From Zizania palustris (taxonomy: Eukaryota; Streptophyta; Magnoliopsida; Poales; Poaceae): 64,000 nt of DNA. Each line of letters begins with the position of its first letter. The stretch's first letter is position 1. The translations under genes were made by a program, and so were the position numbers. The stretch is from assembly GCA_019279435.1 (NCBI GenBank), contig JAAALK010000283.1, positions 1,674,001-1,738,000 on the forward strand. The letters run 5' to 3'. The notes beneath the pieces are model-generated. The model did not search any database and was not told the DNA's origin. It was given only the letters and a program-made list of their open reading frames with translations. Below, one piece after another: positions 29,691 through 40,767 of this stretch.

Positions 29691-31653
29691 TGTTTTAAAC
29701 ACTCAAGTGGAGCAAACGGACACACTACGACGACATAACTTATTTCAAATGTTCCTCATTGTCAATGATCATCGTGTTCGTGCCATAATTGATGGAGGGA
29801 GCAACAATAATTTGGTGAGCTTAGATCTGGTTAATAACTTGGATTGACCACACGTCCATATCCTCATCCATACTATATTTAGTGGTTCAACAATATTGGT
29901 AAGGTCAAGGTAACACACTCTATGAGAGTGCACTTTTTCATTGCTACGTACCATGGCTTTGTTGATTTTGATGTTGTACCCATGCAAGCATGTTCACTTT
30001 TATTGGATAGGCCATGGGAATTTGATACTGATGCCACACATCATGGTAGGAATAATAAATATACACTTATGCACAAGGGAAAGAAATTACTTTGCTTCCT
30101 ATGACTTCCACTGAAATTATGCAATGTGAGAAAGAGAGTATTGAGAATAGCAAGAAGGAGATTGCACCACAATCTGAAAATCAGCAAGTAGCTAACACTA
30201 TTTTCCCACCTAAGAAAGATAAGAAAGACAATAGCTCTAAGTCGGATGGAATTAAATTGATGAGGGGTGTTATGCTTGCTATTAAATCTAATTTGGTTGA
30301 TGTTAATGAGTTTGATTCTCCTTGTTATGCATTGATATGCAAAGAAGTTTTGTTTTCATTTGAGGATTCTTCCACTTCTTTTCCTCTTACTGTCACTAAC
30401 CTTTTGCAGGAGTATATGGACGTGTTTCCAACGGAGATGTCTCCGGGGTTGCCACCTATTCGAGGTATTGAGCATCAAATTGACTTGATCATAGAAGCGA
30501 CATTGCCAAACTGTGCTGCATATAGAACAAATCTAGAGGAGACTAAAGAAATTCAACAACAAGTCCAACAACTTCTGGACCGTGGGTATGTACGAGAGAG
30601 CCTTAGCCCATGTGTTGTGCCTGTTCTTTTAGTCCCTAAGAAAGATGGTAGTTGGCGTATGTGTGTTGATTGTAGAGCCATAAATAATATTACAATAAGG
30701 TATCGTCATCCTATTCCTAGGTTAGATGATATGCTCGATGAGTTGAGTGGGTCTATCATTTTCTCAAAGATTGACTTGTATAGTGGATACCACCAAATTA
30801 GAATGAAATTAGGAGATGAATGGAAAACAGCTTTCAAAACTAAGTTCGGGTTATATGAGTGGTTAGTCATGCCTTTTGGGTTAACTAATGCACCTAGCAC
30901 CTTCATGCGTTTAATGAATGAAGTTTTGAGAGTATTTACTGGCAAATTTGTGGTGGTTTACTTTGATGATATCTTGATATATAGCAGGTCTATTGATGAA
31001 TATTTGAATCATTTGCGTGCTATTTTTAATGCTTTGAGAGATGCACACTTGTTCGGTAATCTAGAAAGTGTACTTTTTGGACGGATCTAGTCTCTTTTCT
31101 TAGCTATGTTGTTACTCCACAAGGTATTGAGGTAGATGAAGTGAAAATTGAAGCCATCAAGAGCTGGCCAACACCTCAAACCGTCACGCAAGTGAGAAGT
31201 TTTCATGGACTTACAGGTTTTTATTGACGGTTTGTGAAGAATTTTAGCACCATTGCTGCTCCACTCAATGAGTTGACAAAGAAAGGAGCTTCATTCATAT
31301 GGGGTCTAGCACAAGAACAAGCTTTTAACAAGCTTAAGGAGAAACTTAGACATGCCCCTCTACTTCAACTTCCTGAATTTGGTAAGACATTTGAGCTTGA
31401 ATGTGATGCTAGTGGGATTGGGATAGGAGGAGTTCTCATACAAGAAGGTAAACTTGTTGCTTACTTTAGTGAAAAATTGCATGGACCTAACCTAAATTAT
31501 TCTACTTATGATGAGGAGTTGTATGCTCTAGTTCGGGTGTTAGAGACTTGGCAACATTACCTTTGGCCTAAGAAGTTTGTCATTCATTCTAATCATGAAT
31601 CCTTGAAACATATTAGAAGCCAGGCAAAACTAAATAAGCGACATGCAAAATAG
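29691..31653 (+). pseudogene. pol: Protease, RT and RNase H of gypsy B (broken)
   Basis: The protease loop AIIDGGSNNNLVS lies at 29782-29820, with its Asp codon at 29791. The RT frame is open at 30092-31090: LLDRGYVRESLSPCVVPVLLVPKKDGSWRMC is recognisable, followed by FSKIDLYSGYHQIR, MPFGLTNAPSTF and the catalytic YFDDILIYS (Tyr codon at 30959). A frame change near 31088 separates it from RNase H (31234-31653), with ELECDASGIGIGGVLIQ and HESLKHIRSQ. A TAG at 31651-31653 interrupts the connection to integrase. Catalytic residues are retained in RT and RNase H, but the stops and frameshifts make the polyprotein non-productive. Confidence 0.9.
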
Positions 31654-32666
31654 GTTGAGTTCATAGAGTCATTTCCATACATCATTAAACATAAATGTTG
31701 TAAAGACAATATCATTGCAGATGCTTTATCTAGGCGTTTTACTATGTTATCTCAACTTGATCATAAGATATTTGGTCTAGAAACAATAAAAGAGTTATAT
31801 GCTATTAATCTAGACTTCAACGATGCTTTTGAAAATTGTAGAGAGTGCCGAACTTGGAATAAATATGTGTTGAATGACTGTTTATTATATCATGCTAACA
31901 AGCTATGCATCCCAGCTAGCTCCATTTGCCTTTTATTTTTACAGGAAGCTCACGGGGGAGGATTGATGGGACATTTTGGAGTGAAGAAAACTGAGAACGT
32001 GCTGTCCACACACTTCTTGTGGCCAAGGATGCGGTGGGATGTCGTGCGCTACGTCTCACGCTGCACTACATGTAACAAAGCTAAGTCACGCTTGAATCCC
32101 TTTGGACTTTATATGCCCCTTCCTGTTCCTAGCATCGCTTGGGAGCATATATCAATGGACTTTGTCTTAGGTTTACCTAGAACAAAGAGGGGGAGGGATA
32201 GTATATTTGTGGTGGTCGATCGATTCTCAAAAATGACACATTTTATACCTTGTCATAAGAGCGATGATGCTACAAACATTGCTGATTTGTTTTTCAGGGA
32301 TATCATTCGCCTACATGGAGTACCCACCACCATTGTCTCTGATCACGATATGAAGTTCTTGAACCACTTTTGGAGAAGTTTATGGTGCAAGTTAGGAACC
32401 AAGCTGCTATTCTCCACCACATACCACCCTCAAACCGATGGGCAAACAGAGGTAGTTAATTGTACGTTATCCACCATGTTGCAAGCTATTTTGAAGAAGA
32501 ATTTGAAGATGTGGGAAGAATGTTTACCTCATGTGGAGTTTGCATATAATCGAGCGATATATTCTACCACCAAGGTGAGTCCTTTCCAGCTTGTGTATGG
32601 CTTTAATCCCTGTGCCCCCATTGATCTTTTGCCATTGCCTACTTCTGAACATGAGCATTTAGATGC
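31654..32666 (+). pseudogene. pol: Integrase of gypsy B, main part
   Basis: After the TAG the same frame stays open at 31744-32666. The zinc finger reads HGGGLMGHFG ... CTTCNKAKS (HHCC). The catalytic core includes MDFVLGLPRTKRGRDSI (first Asp), TIVSDHDMKFLNHFW (second Asp; the usual DRD is here DHD) and HPQTDGQTEVVN (Glu). It is cut at codon position LDA by the Sirevirus solo LTR beginning at 32667, and it resumes in frame at 34684. Confidence 0.9.
32662..32666 (+). repeat. Target site duplication of solo LTR, left (GATGC)
   Basis: GATGC before the LTR; the right copy at 34684-34688 reads TATGC. There is one mismatch in five, and the gypsy B reading frame continues across the site, which supports the pairing. 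Confidence 0.75.
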
Positions 32667-34683
32667 TGAGAAACCAAGATGAAATGTGCCTTGGTTTCAA
32701 GTCTATGATGAGTGATTGAAAAGGTTCCTTCTCTAGGCGAAGGGTCCCTCCTAAGGGGTTCAGAGGTGTTTATCAAAGGGTTCGGTGATTGATTGACTGC
32801 AGCTATGCAACGGAGTGTGTGTGTCGAAGTGGTCCGACAGAGCACGATGACATATGTACCAAAGGATTCAGTACTTTGGGCGGTACATCGGAGTGTGTAA
32901 CGAAGGTTGTTTACCGGAGAAGACTCCGGGGTACTAGAAAAACTTGTCTGTTTGTCAGTGGTGCGCATGTGGCTTCGGAGGCGACAAACGGTTCGCAGCA
33001 AGTGAACCTGGGTCAAGCGGGAGGCTTGATGCCAGGCGAGTGGGGATCTCGTTCATGAAGGCTGCATGGGGTCGAGGTCGGTCCTCGGGTCAAGGTGCGC
33101 CAGGTGAAGGCATAAAGTGTGGAGGGTGGCTCCGGCTGAAGATACCCCGAGGCAAAGTCCTCGGAGGTGGGGCACTTCGAAGTGTGCTCCTGACGGAGTG
33201 ACTTCGAAGTATTGTGGATGAAGTGCTCTGCAATGAGGCAAGGCGTTCAAAGTGTGCTTCGGATGGAGGCACTCGAAGGTACACCTGACGAAGGTCTCGG
33301 AAGTCAAGTTGCATCGAAGGCATGGTCCAGATAAGGGTCTTCGTAGAGTGTGCTCGGGGCTGAGACACTGCGAAGGGGTGCTTATGGATATGCTTCATGC
33401 AGAGGCCTTGGACTGAAGGACTTTGAAAGGTGGCAAAGGTACTTCGAAGGTGGGGCTTCGGAGTATGGCTGACTTGAGATACTTCGGCCATACATGGCTT
33501 CGGTACACGGACTGACGGTGTTCGAGTTTGAAGTAGCTGTGAAGCCGTGGTGGTACACTACGAAGGTGATGGTGCGAAGGCTCTAGAGGTTTGATGGCTT
33601 CGGCTCAAAACCGCCACTGTATCGAAGGCTGACTTCGGTGAAGCGAAGGCCATCAGGCTCCAAGCTTCTCGCCTAACCTACCGCACACCTTGTGTGCGAA
33701 GGGGGGCTTCAGAAGACTCCAAAACTGTAAAGGCTGATCTTGTCTGCTCTGCAAAAGCTGATGTTGTCTCCTCTGTGAAGCTAACAAAGGAAGCCTCCAA
33801 ATAAAATAGACTACCATCTCTACCCCCTCATCTGGCTGAGACAAAAATGATGTAAACCCTATGGGTAAAGTAGTCTATTCACAGGACTGAATAGTGCCTA
33901 TAAATAGTGAAGGCTGGCTAGGTTTAGGCAACACTTTGAGCAACCATTTCTAGAACTCCTATGCTAGCCGCCACATCCATGTACTCTGTCTTGTGAGTTC
34001 ATTTTGTGTTCCCTGTTCATGCAATGAAACTTTAATTCTGTTATTCATTTGTTGCTTGAACTTGTATCCTTGTTTTGCACTGTATGCTTTGATTCCTTCA
34101 TGCACAACTTCATACTATTCAAATCATTTTTGCACTGGTTCTTTTCTAGAGAAGGGTGCGAGTGTTCTATGCGTGCGAAGTGTGTGCTTCTTAGTGAGTG
34201 TTCGCTCCGTGTAAACTGAGGTATTCCCTCTGATTACTAGCGAAGCACTGAGTAGAGTTGTGCTCGAAGCTTGTTCACTATCTTGAGCTAAGTCAGCTCC
34301 GTCCGTCTATGTGCCTTCGGGATACAAAGCCTAGTATGAGTTGCTAGAGCGGAGTATCTGATCAAAGTCCCCAGAGGGAAACCTCCTCCTGCGAAGGGTG
34401 AAGTGCGAAGCCTCCTCGAAGGCACCTTGTGTGCGGAGCCTGCACTATCCCAGCAGAGTTGTGTTTTTGGTTTTGTGGGTGTAAGCGAAGTCTTCTTGAC
34501 TTCGAACATTTGCTCGTTGCGAAGCCTGGTTTCGTAGCTGCAAAATACCTCCGAACCAGACCTCCGAAGGGTGTGTTCGAAGCCTGTTCCGTAGGAGACT
34601 GTTTTGAAAACAGAAGGCTATTTTTGGCCTAAAATTTTAAAAGCTCCCATTCACCCCCTTTGGTCACCCTTTTTGGTCGAACA
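32667..34683 (+). repeat. Sirevirus solo LTR in gypsy B integrase
   Basis: 2017 bp from TGAGAAACC to GGTCGAACA. It is homologous over its whole length to the young and old Sirevirus LTRs, with the shared start TATGATGAGTGATTGA and shared end CTCCCATTCACCCCC. A TATA box (CTATAAATAG) lies near 33898. No primer site or coding sequence follows, and the gypsy frame resumes directly, so the internal part was removed by recombination between LTRs. CpG palindromes are partly decayed, which suggests it is intermediate in age. Confidence 0.9.
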
Positions 34684-35049
34684 TATGCTAAGACACATGC
34701 TCATTTTATTCTGAAATTACATACCACAACTAAAGAACACATTGAGAAGATGATCGAAAAGTATAAAATTGCTGGTAGTAAGGGTAGAAGACATTTTACT
34801 TTTGAAACAGGTGATCTTGTTTGGTTACACTTGCGTAAAGATAGATTTCCAGATTTTAGAAAGTCTAAATTGATGCCTCGAGCTGAGGGTTCTTTCAAGA
34901 TAGTTAAGAAAATTAACAACAATGCATATCAGCTTGAGTTGCTTGTAGATTTTCGGGTTAGCCCCACATTTAACATTTCAGATTTGAAGTCATATTTGGG
35001 AGAAGAAGACGAGTTTGAGTCAAGGACGACTCCAATTCAAGAAGAGGAG
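34684..35049 (+). pseudogene. pol: Integrase C-terminal region of gypsy B
   Basis: Continues the integrase after the solo LTR: HAHFILKLHTTTKEHIEKM, GDLVWLHLRKDRFPDFRKSKL (the GPF/GPY-type module), FKIVKKINNNAYQLEL, FNISDLKSYLGEEDEFESRTTP. It is open to 35049, where the Tat element 2 begins within an acidic EEE stretch; the remainder lies at 46229-46459. Confidence 0.88.
35045..35049 (+). repeat. Probable target site duplication of Tat element 2, left (AGGAG)
   Basis: AGGAG before TGTTGG; the right flank at 46229-46233 reads GGGAG. Four of five bases match, and the gypsy B acidic coding segment continues on the other side. Confidence 0.7.
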
Positions 35050-35571
35050 TGTTGGCATAAAAGATTACGCTATCAGGTTTAAAGAACTAAAGTGTTTAAC
35101 AAACGAAATGTCTATTTAAGAAAACTATTCCAAGCCTTCGAGAAGGATAATAGCTTGAGATAGTTCGAAGAGTGTATTGAATATCTGAGTATTCGATACC
35201 ATTTACAGAGTGAAGAGGGGTATTTCTAGACCGAATACATAGGGAAAAGACTTCTTTACCCTCTAATTACAACCGACTAAGAAGATACGTTTACTATTCT
35301 TCGTAGGGTTAAAACAGTAAAAGACTAGTCTAATCAGTGAGAAGATAAATCTTCCATCCTTGCTAGCAGTATCCCTTCAAGTGAGGAGGCTTTGGAAGGC
35401 TCCGTCATGTCGAAGTCTTGACGGAGGTCTTCGCTGCAAGGAGCTCCAAATACTATAAAGTCTTAATGTTGTATTTATCTACGGAGATAAAGCTTCAGAC
35501 TTTGTTTCTTATGCTTGTAGTAATATGGAAGTTTCTTTGACTTCTGGAGGATGAAATATTTTCCCCCAATA
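35050..35571 (-). repeat. 3' LTR of Tat element 2
   Basis: 522 bp; plus-strand ends TGTTGGCATAAAAG and TTTTCCCCCAATA (the terminal CA is changed to TA). It matches 22021-22513 and, with gaps, 45828-46228. On the minus strand the TATA position (35219-35229) is decayed to TATTTCTAGA. Confidence 0.85.
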
Positions 35572-35988
35572 GTAGCCCCTATCCAAAGGGCCTATGCAGT
35601 GAAGAGGGCAGTATACACAAGAAATAATTTCTTGCTTAGAATTTAGAAAGAAGATTGAAAAACTTTACCATCCTTAGAAACATTCAGAAGTATAAAGTCT
35701 TCGGACCAAATTCCGTGCGGAGACGTTCACGAAGATGGCTTCGGAGACATATCCCTTGCGGAGCAAATATAGCCATTAGTCTTCAGAGCCATTAGACTCT
35801 AGAGCCGTTAGACTCCAGAGCCGTTAGACTCAGAAATAGAGTCGTTACTCTTTGAGAAGGCTGTCTATCACTCCGTCTCCATCGGTTGTAACTTTCGTGA
35901 AGCGTTCCTGCAAGTTATGATGGCATCGAAACCGTAACAAGGCAACCAAACGACGCACTGTAACGTATAGTACAAAGAATTTCCAGCG

Positions 35989-35999
35989 CTATAAATAGG
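35989..35999 (+). promoter_or_regulatory. TATA box of the antisense gene, Tat element 2
   Basis: CTATAAATAGG lies 105 bases before the ATG at 36094 and about 420 bases inside the element from the LTR. It is on the strand opposite to pol and in the same place as CTATAAAAGGG in element 1. Confidence 0.62.
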
Positions 36000-36093
36000 A
36001 AAGTAAAAGTGAACTTCGGATACTTTACCGATTGTTTTCATACATCACCTTTCTTCTTCCTGAGCGCACATTCTCAAAAACTCTTTTTCTCCG

Positions 36094-39000
36094 ATGGCGA
36101 AGACTAGTCACAAAGTCCCCGTTCCTGCTTTGATGTTGGATCGGCAGCAGGCGATGGCAGCGGCTGTGGTGGTGGGGCCTTCAGATAATCCTCGTCCAAC
36201 TGGTGTTCACAACCTCCATCCGGCGTCTGCCAAGTATACGAACCAATCGTATAGCTTGGGGGCATCGTCTTGCTTGAAGAAGTGGATGGCTGCAGCAGTC
36301 GCGGGAAAGATAGGGCCTGGAGTAAAGGTGCGCCAACCTGGGAAGGAGGTTATCTCGGCTCCACGCGTCGGAGAGGTGGTGGTATTTGAGGCTTTCTTTA
36401 AAGCTAGTTTGGGACTCCTGGCGGTGGATTTCCTTACCGAGGTACTGAGACTGTTTCATGTCACCCTGCCTCAACTTTCCCCCAATGTGATTGCTCGCCT
36501 GGCTATCTTCGAATGGGCAATGCGAGCCAAAGGGTGCGCTGGAAGGGCAGAGATCTTCGCAACCCTTCACAAAGCTTCATGCTAGCCGAAGACCTTTACT
36601 GGACTCAGAGGGGAGAAGATGGTGGTTTCCTTCGGGAGCATAAACTTTCAACTCTGCGACAAGTTCCAAGATCGGTTCCCAGTGAAGGCCATCAATGATA
36701 GATGGTACTCCGACTGGATTCTTCATTGGTTCTATGCTGAGGTAGGGACGGATTGTGCCTTGGCGAGGCCCTTGGAGGATATTTTTACTAGAGGGAGGCG
36801 AGGTCCATCTAGACCCGAGCCAGCTTCAGGTCCACCTTGGACTGTTGCACTCCATGAGCCATCGCATGAGGATGCGCGATTTGGCGAAGGAGTTCATCAG
36901 GCTTTGGATTCCTCCTCTGATGACCGCCTGACAATCAACTTCGAAGTAAACCTAGATGGGAGACTTCGAGAAATTCCTTCGACCTCTGCAAGTAAGCTCT
37001 TTGTATATCCTGCATCAAGGTGTTTCACACACAATATTGATTTTATTGAAATGACTTAATCAAATGAAATCTTATCTTTTAGCTCCACGCGTGACTTTAA
37101 CTCCGGAATAAATTGTCCGGGCTGTAGAGAAGGTCCTTAGAGCTCCTATGCCCATAGAAAAGGAGCGGAGGGTGAAGCTGGTTGGGACTTGGGAGCGGTT
37201 CAATTGAATATTGAGTGTACTCAAAGTTGAGCCCCTGACCCTTCCCGACTGGTCTGCCCCGGACCAGGCTCTAAAGAAAAGGAAAGCTGAGGTGGGGTCT
37301 TCGGGGCTGGTGAAGGCCCTTACTCCTTTGAAGTCTCCTGTCTCATCACTAGAGCAATCCAAAGAGGAGGATGACATAGACATGCAGATGGTGGAGGAGT
37401 TCAAGGATCTTCTTGTTGAAGACGAAGGGTCTCAGATGGGGACTGAGGCCTCCGTTCAAGACGGGGTGGAAGTGGCACCGATGGTTGAAGACAATCCCGA
37501 GCCGGCAAAGACTAAAAACATTCCGTCTAGCCAGGCGGTCGCCCCGGCTATGGGGGAAGGCAGAGTTGAGACTGAAGGGGCCCAAGTTCTAGCTGTAGAA
37601 GTATCAGATCCGGACGAAGTGATAGCTGCTGTGATTGAAGAAATCTCTGTAGCCGTTCCTTTGGTTCGAACTCTGGAGTCCGAAGAGGACTTTGATCAGA
37701 TGTTTGAGCCTCCGAGCAGTCCGGTGCTCACCTGGCAATAAGATGCCGGAGGTAAGCCTTAGCTGAATACATTCCTTTTTTCTTTACCTGCACCATTTAA
37801 ATGATATCATATACCTTTGGTTTCATAGAATATGCTCTAGCGGAGGCGATCCCTGCTGTGGAGGCGGTTCTGGAGTCAGGGACAACTTCAGTGTCGTTGT
37901 CTGTGGCACAGGAAGTGGCTTCGGTTTTGGAGGTAGCTCCGAAGCAAACGACGGGTCCTAGAAAGGGTAAGGGAAAAAGTTGGCCGATGCCTGCTCCCGC
38001 TCTAGGATGTACTCCATCTACGTCTATAGAAGGAGGCCAGTCGATAGAGGCCTCCAAGGATGCTTCATTGCGCTCCAGCCCTTCTCCTAGTGATGACGAT
38101 TGGAGTGCCTTGTCAAAGCTCCCACTCCTGGCCCCCTTTCTTGAAAGGAGGATAGGGCTTCAGACTTTGCTAGAGCCTCTGGCTTGAGATAGTCGCAAAG
38201 TTTAGGAGACTGAACTGGTCTCCATCCTTGGCGAGGCCGAAGGGTCGTAGCTCAATGCTGCACTCGAACAGGTGCCTTACCAGCTACTAGGCACATGCAA
38301 AATCAGTTTAATCTAAACATGTATATAATTAACTTACATTGCTCTTCTTTTCCTTTGTAGCACGTTGTTCTAGCTCGAGCAGCTACTGTGTCGAACGAGC
38401 GAGAATGCAATCGGATCAAGGAGAAGGTGATGGCTCTTCAAGGGAGTCTTACCGACTCCGAGAACCGAGCTTCGAGCTTAGAAGAGTTGGCTCTGGCAGA
38501 GCGGAGCGCTAAAGCCAGGATGGAAACTACAAAGGAGGAGCTTGAAGCTGAACGAGTAGTGCTCCGGGCCAAAGTTGAAAGGCTTCGAGGAGAGCAGGCA
38601 GCTTCGAAAGCCGAGCTTGAAAAGCTCCGAGAAGAGTAGAAAAGCTTGGCTGAAGACGTGAAGAAGTTGCTCGAACAAAAAACTGTCCTTATGATGGAAA
38701 CAACCAAGCTCTCCTCTTTAATCTGTGAAATGACTGCCTCAAGCAAGGCATTGGCCATGGAGAAAATAAAGTGTGAGAGCGCGGCCTCCAAAACCATGGA
38801 CGTCCTCTGGGTGTTCTGGAATATTTTAGAACTTCGTGCGCTTCTTCGTCGTCGGCCAACGACTCTCTGTTGCGGAAGATGAAGATGATCCAAGCAGCAG
38901 CAAAGACAATGAAGATTTCTAGTACTTGGTACGGAGAGATCTCCAGCCAAGTAGCCGCTCTCCGAGTACTTTGCTACTTCGAGGACATCAGACTTTCCAT

Positions 39001-39118
39001 CTCGCCGGAACCCAGAGCAGCCCCCGCTAGCTTTGGCGGAGACCGACTATTGACCCCTTCGCCTGACGTGGTCGCAGCTTGGGAGGCTTTTCAGCCATCC
39101 TGGAGAGCTGAAGGCTAG
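36094..39118 (+). pseudogene. Antisense gene of Tat element 2 (Transposase_28-like, several exons)
   Basis: The gene starts MAKTSHKVP at 36094 and is open to 36585, with SPNVIARLAIFEWAMRAKG near its end. It continues at 36619 in another frame with FGSINFQL ... AINDRWYSDWILHWFYAEVG. Introns fit at 36992-37082 (GTAAGC to TTTTAG), 37752-37828 (GTAAGC to TTTCATAG) and about 38272-38360 (weak donor, TTTGTAG acceptor). The middle exons (37211-37741, 37829-38190) are acidic, Val- and Ser-rich. The last large exon (38388-38880) is a strong coiled coil (ERECNRIKEK ... KAELEKLREE). Stops at 37204, 37739, 38187 and 38637 and a frame break near 36585 show decay. The domain identity is from memory of the family; biochemical role unknown. 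Confidence 0.62.
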
Positions 39119-40080
39119 TCAACCGTGAAGGCATGGATCGATGAAGGCCTCCATCAAAAGCAAGCTCGGACACAGCCTTTGAGTAGCAAGCCTCCTTCGG
39201 ACCCAAAGGTCTAGTTCTCCTTAGGGCTCCATTATGTAAAAACTTATATGTTTTGTCTGCTTTTGAATGAAAAAAACTTATTTGGAAATGTTTTTAGGTT
39301 TTCTGACCTTTTTTGGATGAACTTGAAGTATTAGAGGTTAATGAAGGGATTCGCCAATAGTGGGCTACCTTCGAAGCCTTAAGGCCTCACAGGCGTCCTC
39401 GATTTTCAATTCCTCGAGTGAGCCCTGGAGAGGTTATACCGGAAATATATAGAGAAATATTAGCCTACATTAAGGAGGAGAAGGGGGAAGAAGAAGTTGT
39501 AACTATAGCATCTTCATCTTCAGAAAACGTTGATTGGTCAGAAGAAGAGTGGTCTGGTGAGGAGCAAGCGAAGAGTAGCCCCGAATGACTTCAGACTTGC
39601 GCCAAGCTTCAGCAAGAACAAAGAGAATTTCGAGCTTCGAAGAAGGGGAAATAGATTAAATGAAAAGTTCTGAAGACTCCGGGCTCCGGGACAAGTCGCC
39701 TTCGAAGCCGAGCTAACTCCGAGTCTAGTTCTGGGGATCGAAGGGGCCTTCGCTATCTTCTTGGCTTAGACACTGATTTTTCCTAGTGTAATATAATTTA
39801 TTGAGTAATATAAACTGAAATGCTTTGAAATTGTCTCATTATCTCCTAGCTCCTCTTTGAGGGTAAGCATCTTCAATTTTCAAGCGAAGATGGTTACACA
39901 CAACAATTGTAATGCCTGCTAAGAGTACAATTTCAATAGTTTTTATTTTCGGAGGCTCGGAGCCCCTTATTATATCGAAAAAGAATTTGGAAACAATGGT
40001 TCTAAATTTGAGTAGATGGTCGCTATGGGCCTTGTAGGTCTCTTTGAACCCATTGGTTCAGAGTCCGTAAATGGTAGCTT
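39119..40080 (+). other. Region downstream of the antisense gene
   Basis: No clear gene. A plus-strand acidic frame without ATG runs at about 39415-39587 (Glu- and Ser-rich, ending in TGA) and could be a last exon of the antisense gene. The remainder is AT-rich non-coding sequence leading into the tandem repeat. Confidence 0.4.
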
Positions 40081-40099
40081 AGTACTTTTTTCGGATGTA

Positions 40100-40440
40100 T
40101 TGGAATCCGATTATTCTGGTCGCTTCGGTCTCTTTTTTGGATGTATTAGGATCCGATTATAATGGTCGCTTTGGACTCTTTTTACAGATGCTTTCAAGCT
40201 GATTGCTCAGAATCCGTATCATTTGGTCTCTTTGGACTCTTTTTACAGAAGCTTTCAAGCCGGTGGCTTAGAATCCGTTTTTCATGGCCTCCTCCGACTC
40301 TTTTTACGGATGCTTTCAAGCTGATTGCTCGGAATCCATATCATTTGGTCTCTTTGGACTCTTTTTACGGATGCTTTCAAGCCGGTGGCTCGGAATACGT
40401 TTTTCATGGTCTTCTCCGACTCTTGATGGATGCTTCGAAC
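40100..40440. repeat. 61-bp tandem repeat in Tat 3' region
   Basis: The landmark GACTCTTTTTAC recurs at 40174, 40235 and 40296 and, slightly changed, at 40357 and 40418. The period is exactly 61 bp, with an earlier decayed unit near 40128. Odd and even units alternate (GCTGATTGCTC.GAATCC.TATCATTTGG against GCCGGTGGCT..GAAT.CGTTTTTCATGG), giving a 122-bp higher-order dimer. It lies between the pol end and the antisense gene, in the non-coding 3' part of the element. Confidence 0.85.
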
Positions 40441-40767
40441 CGATGGCTCGAAGTTCGTAAATTAGGTTCGAATGAATAATACTTACCTCCACAATTAGCT
40501 CCATCCCCCTAGTGCGTCCACAAGGAGTAGGAATCATCTTGAGAAGCATGCATTATTCGAACCATAAGATTTATTAATTTAGAAAGTGTTTACAAATGAT
40601 TAAAAGGAGCCCTTAAGTGAAGTATCGCTTAAGGTGCTCCGCATGCCATGCATGCTTCAATTCTTCACCTTCTAAATTAGCTAATTTAAAAGATCTAGGG
40701 CATCCTGATTGTAGGATGATATATGTCCTTCCCATTTATTTCCTAATTTCCCCGGAGCAATAACGCT

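Noticed and set aside
30092..31090. A possible intact reverse transcriptase gene
   Set aside because: The frame is clean, but it is a slice of a gypsy polyprotein with a frame change after it, stops in the flanking domains and no start context of its own.
40100..40440. CRISPR-like array
   Set aside because: Units are contiguous without unique spacers, the period is 61 bp, and the setting is a plant retrotransposon.
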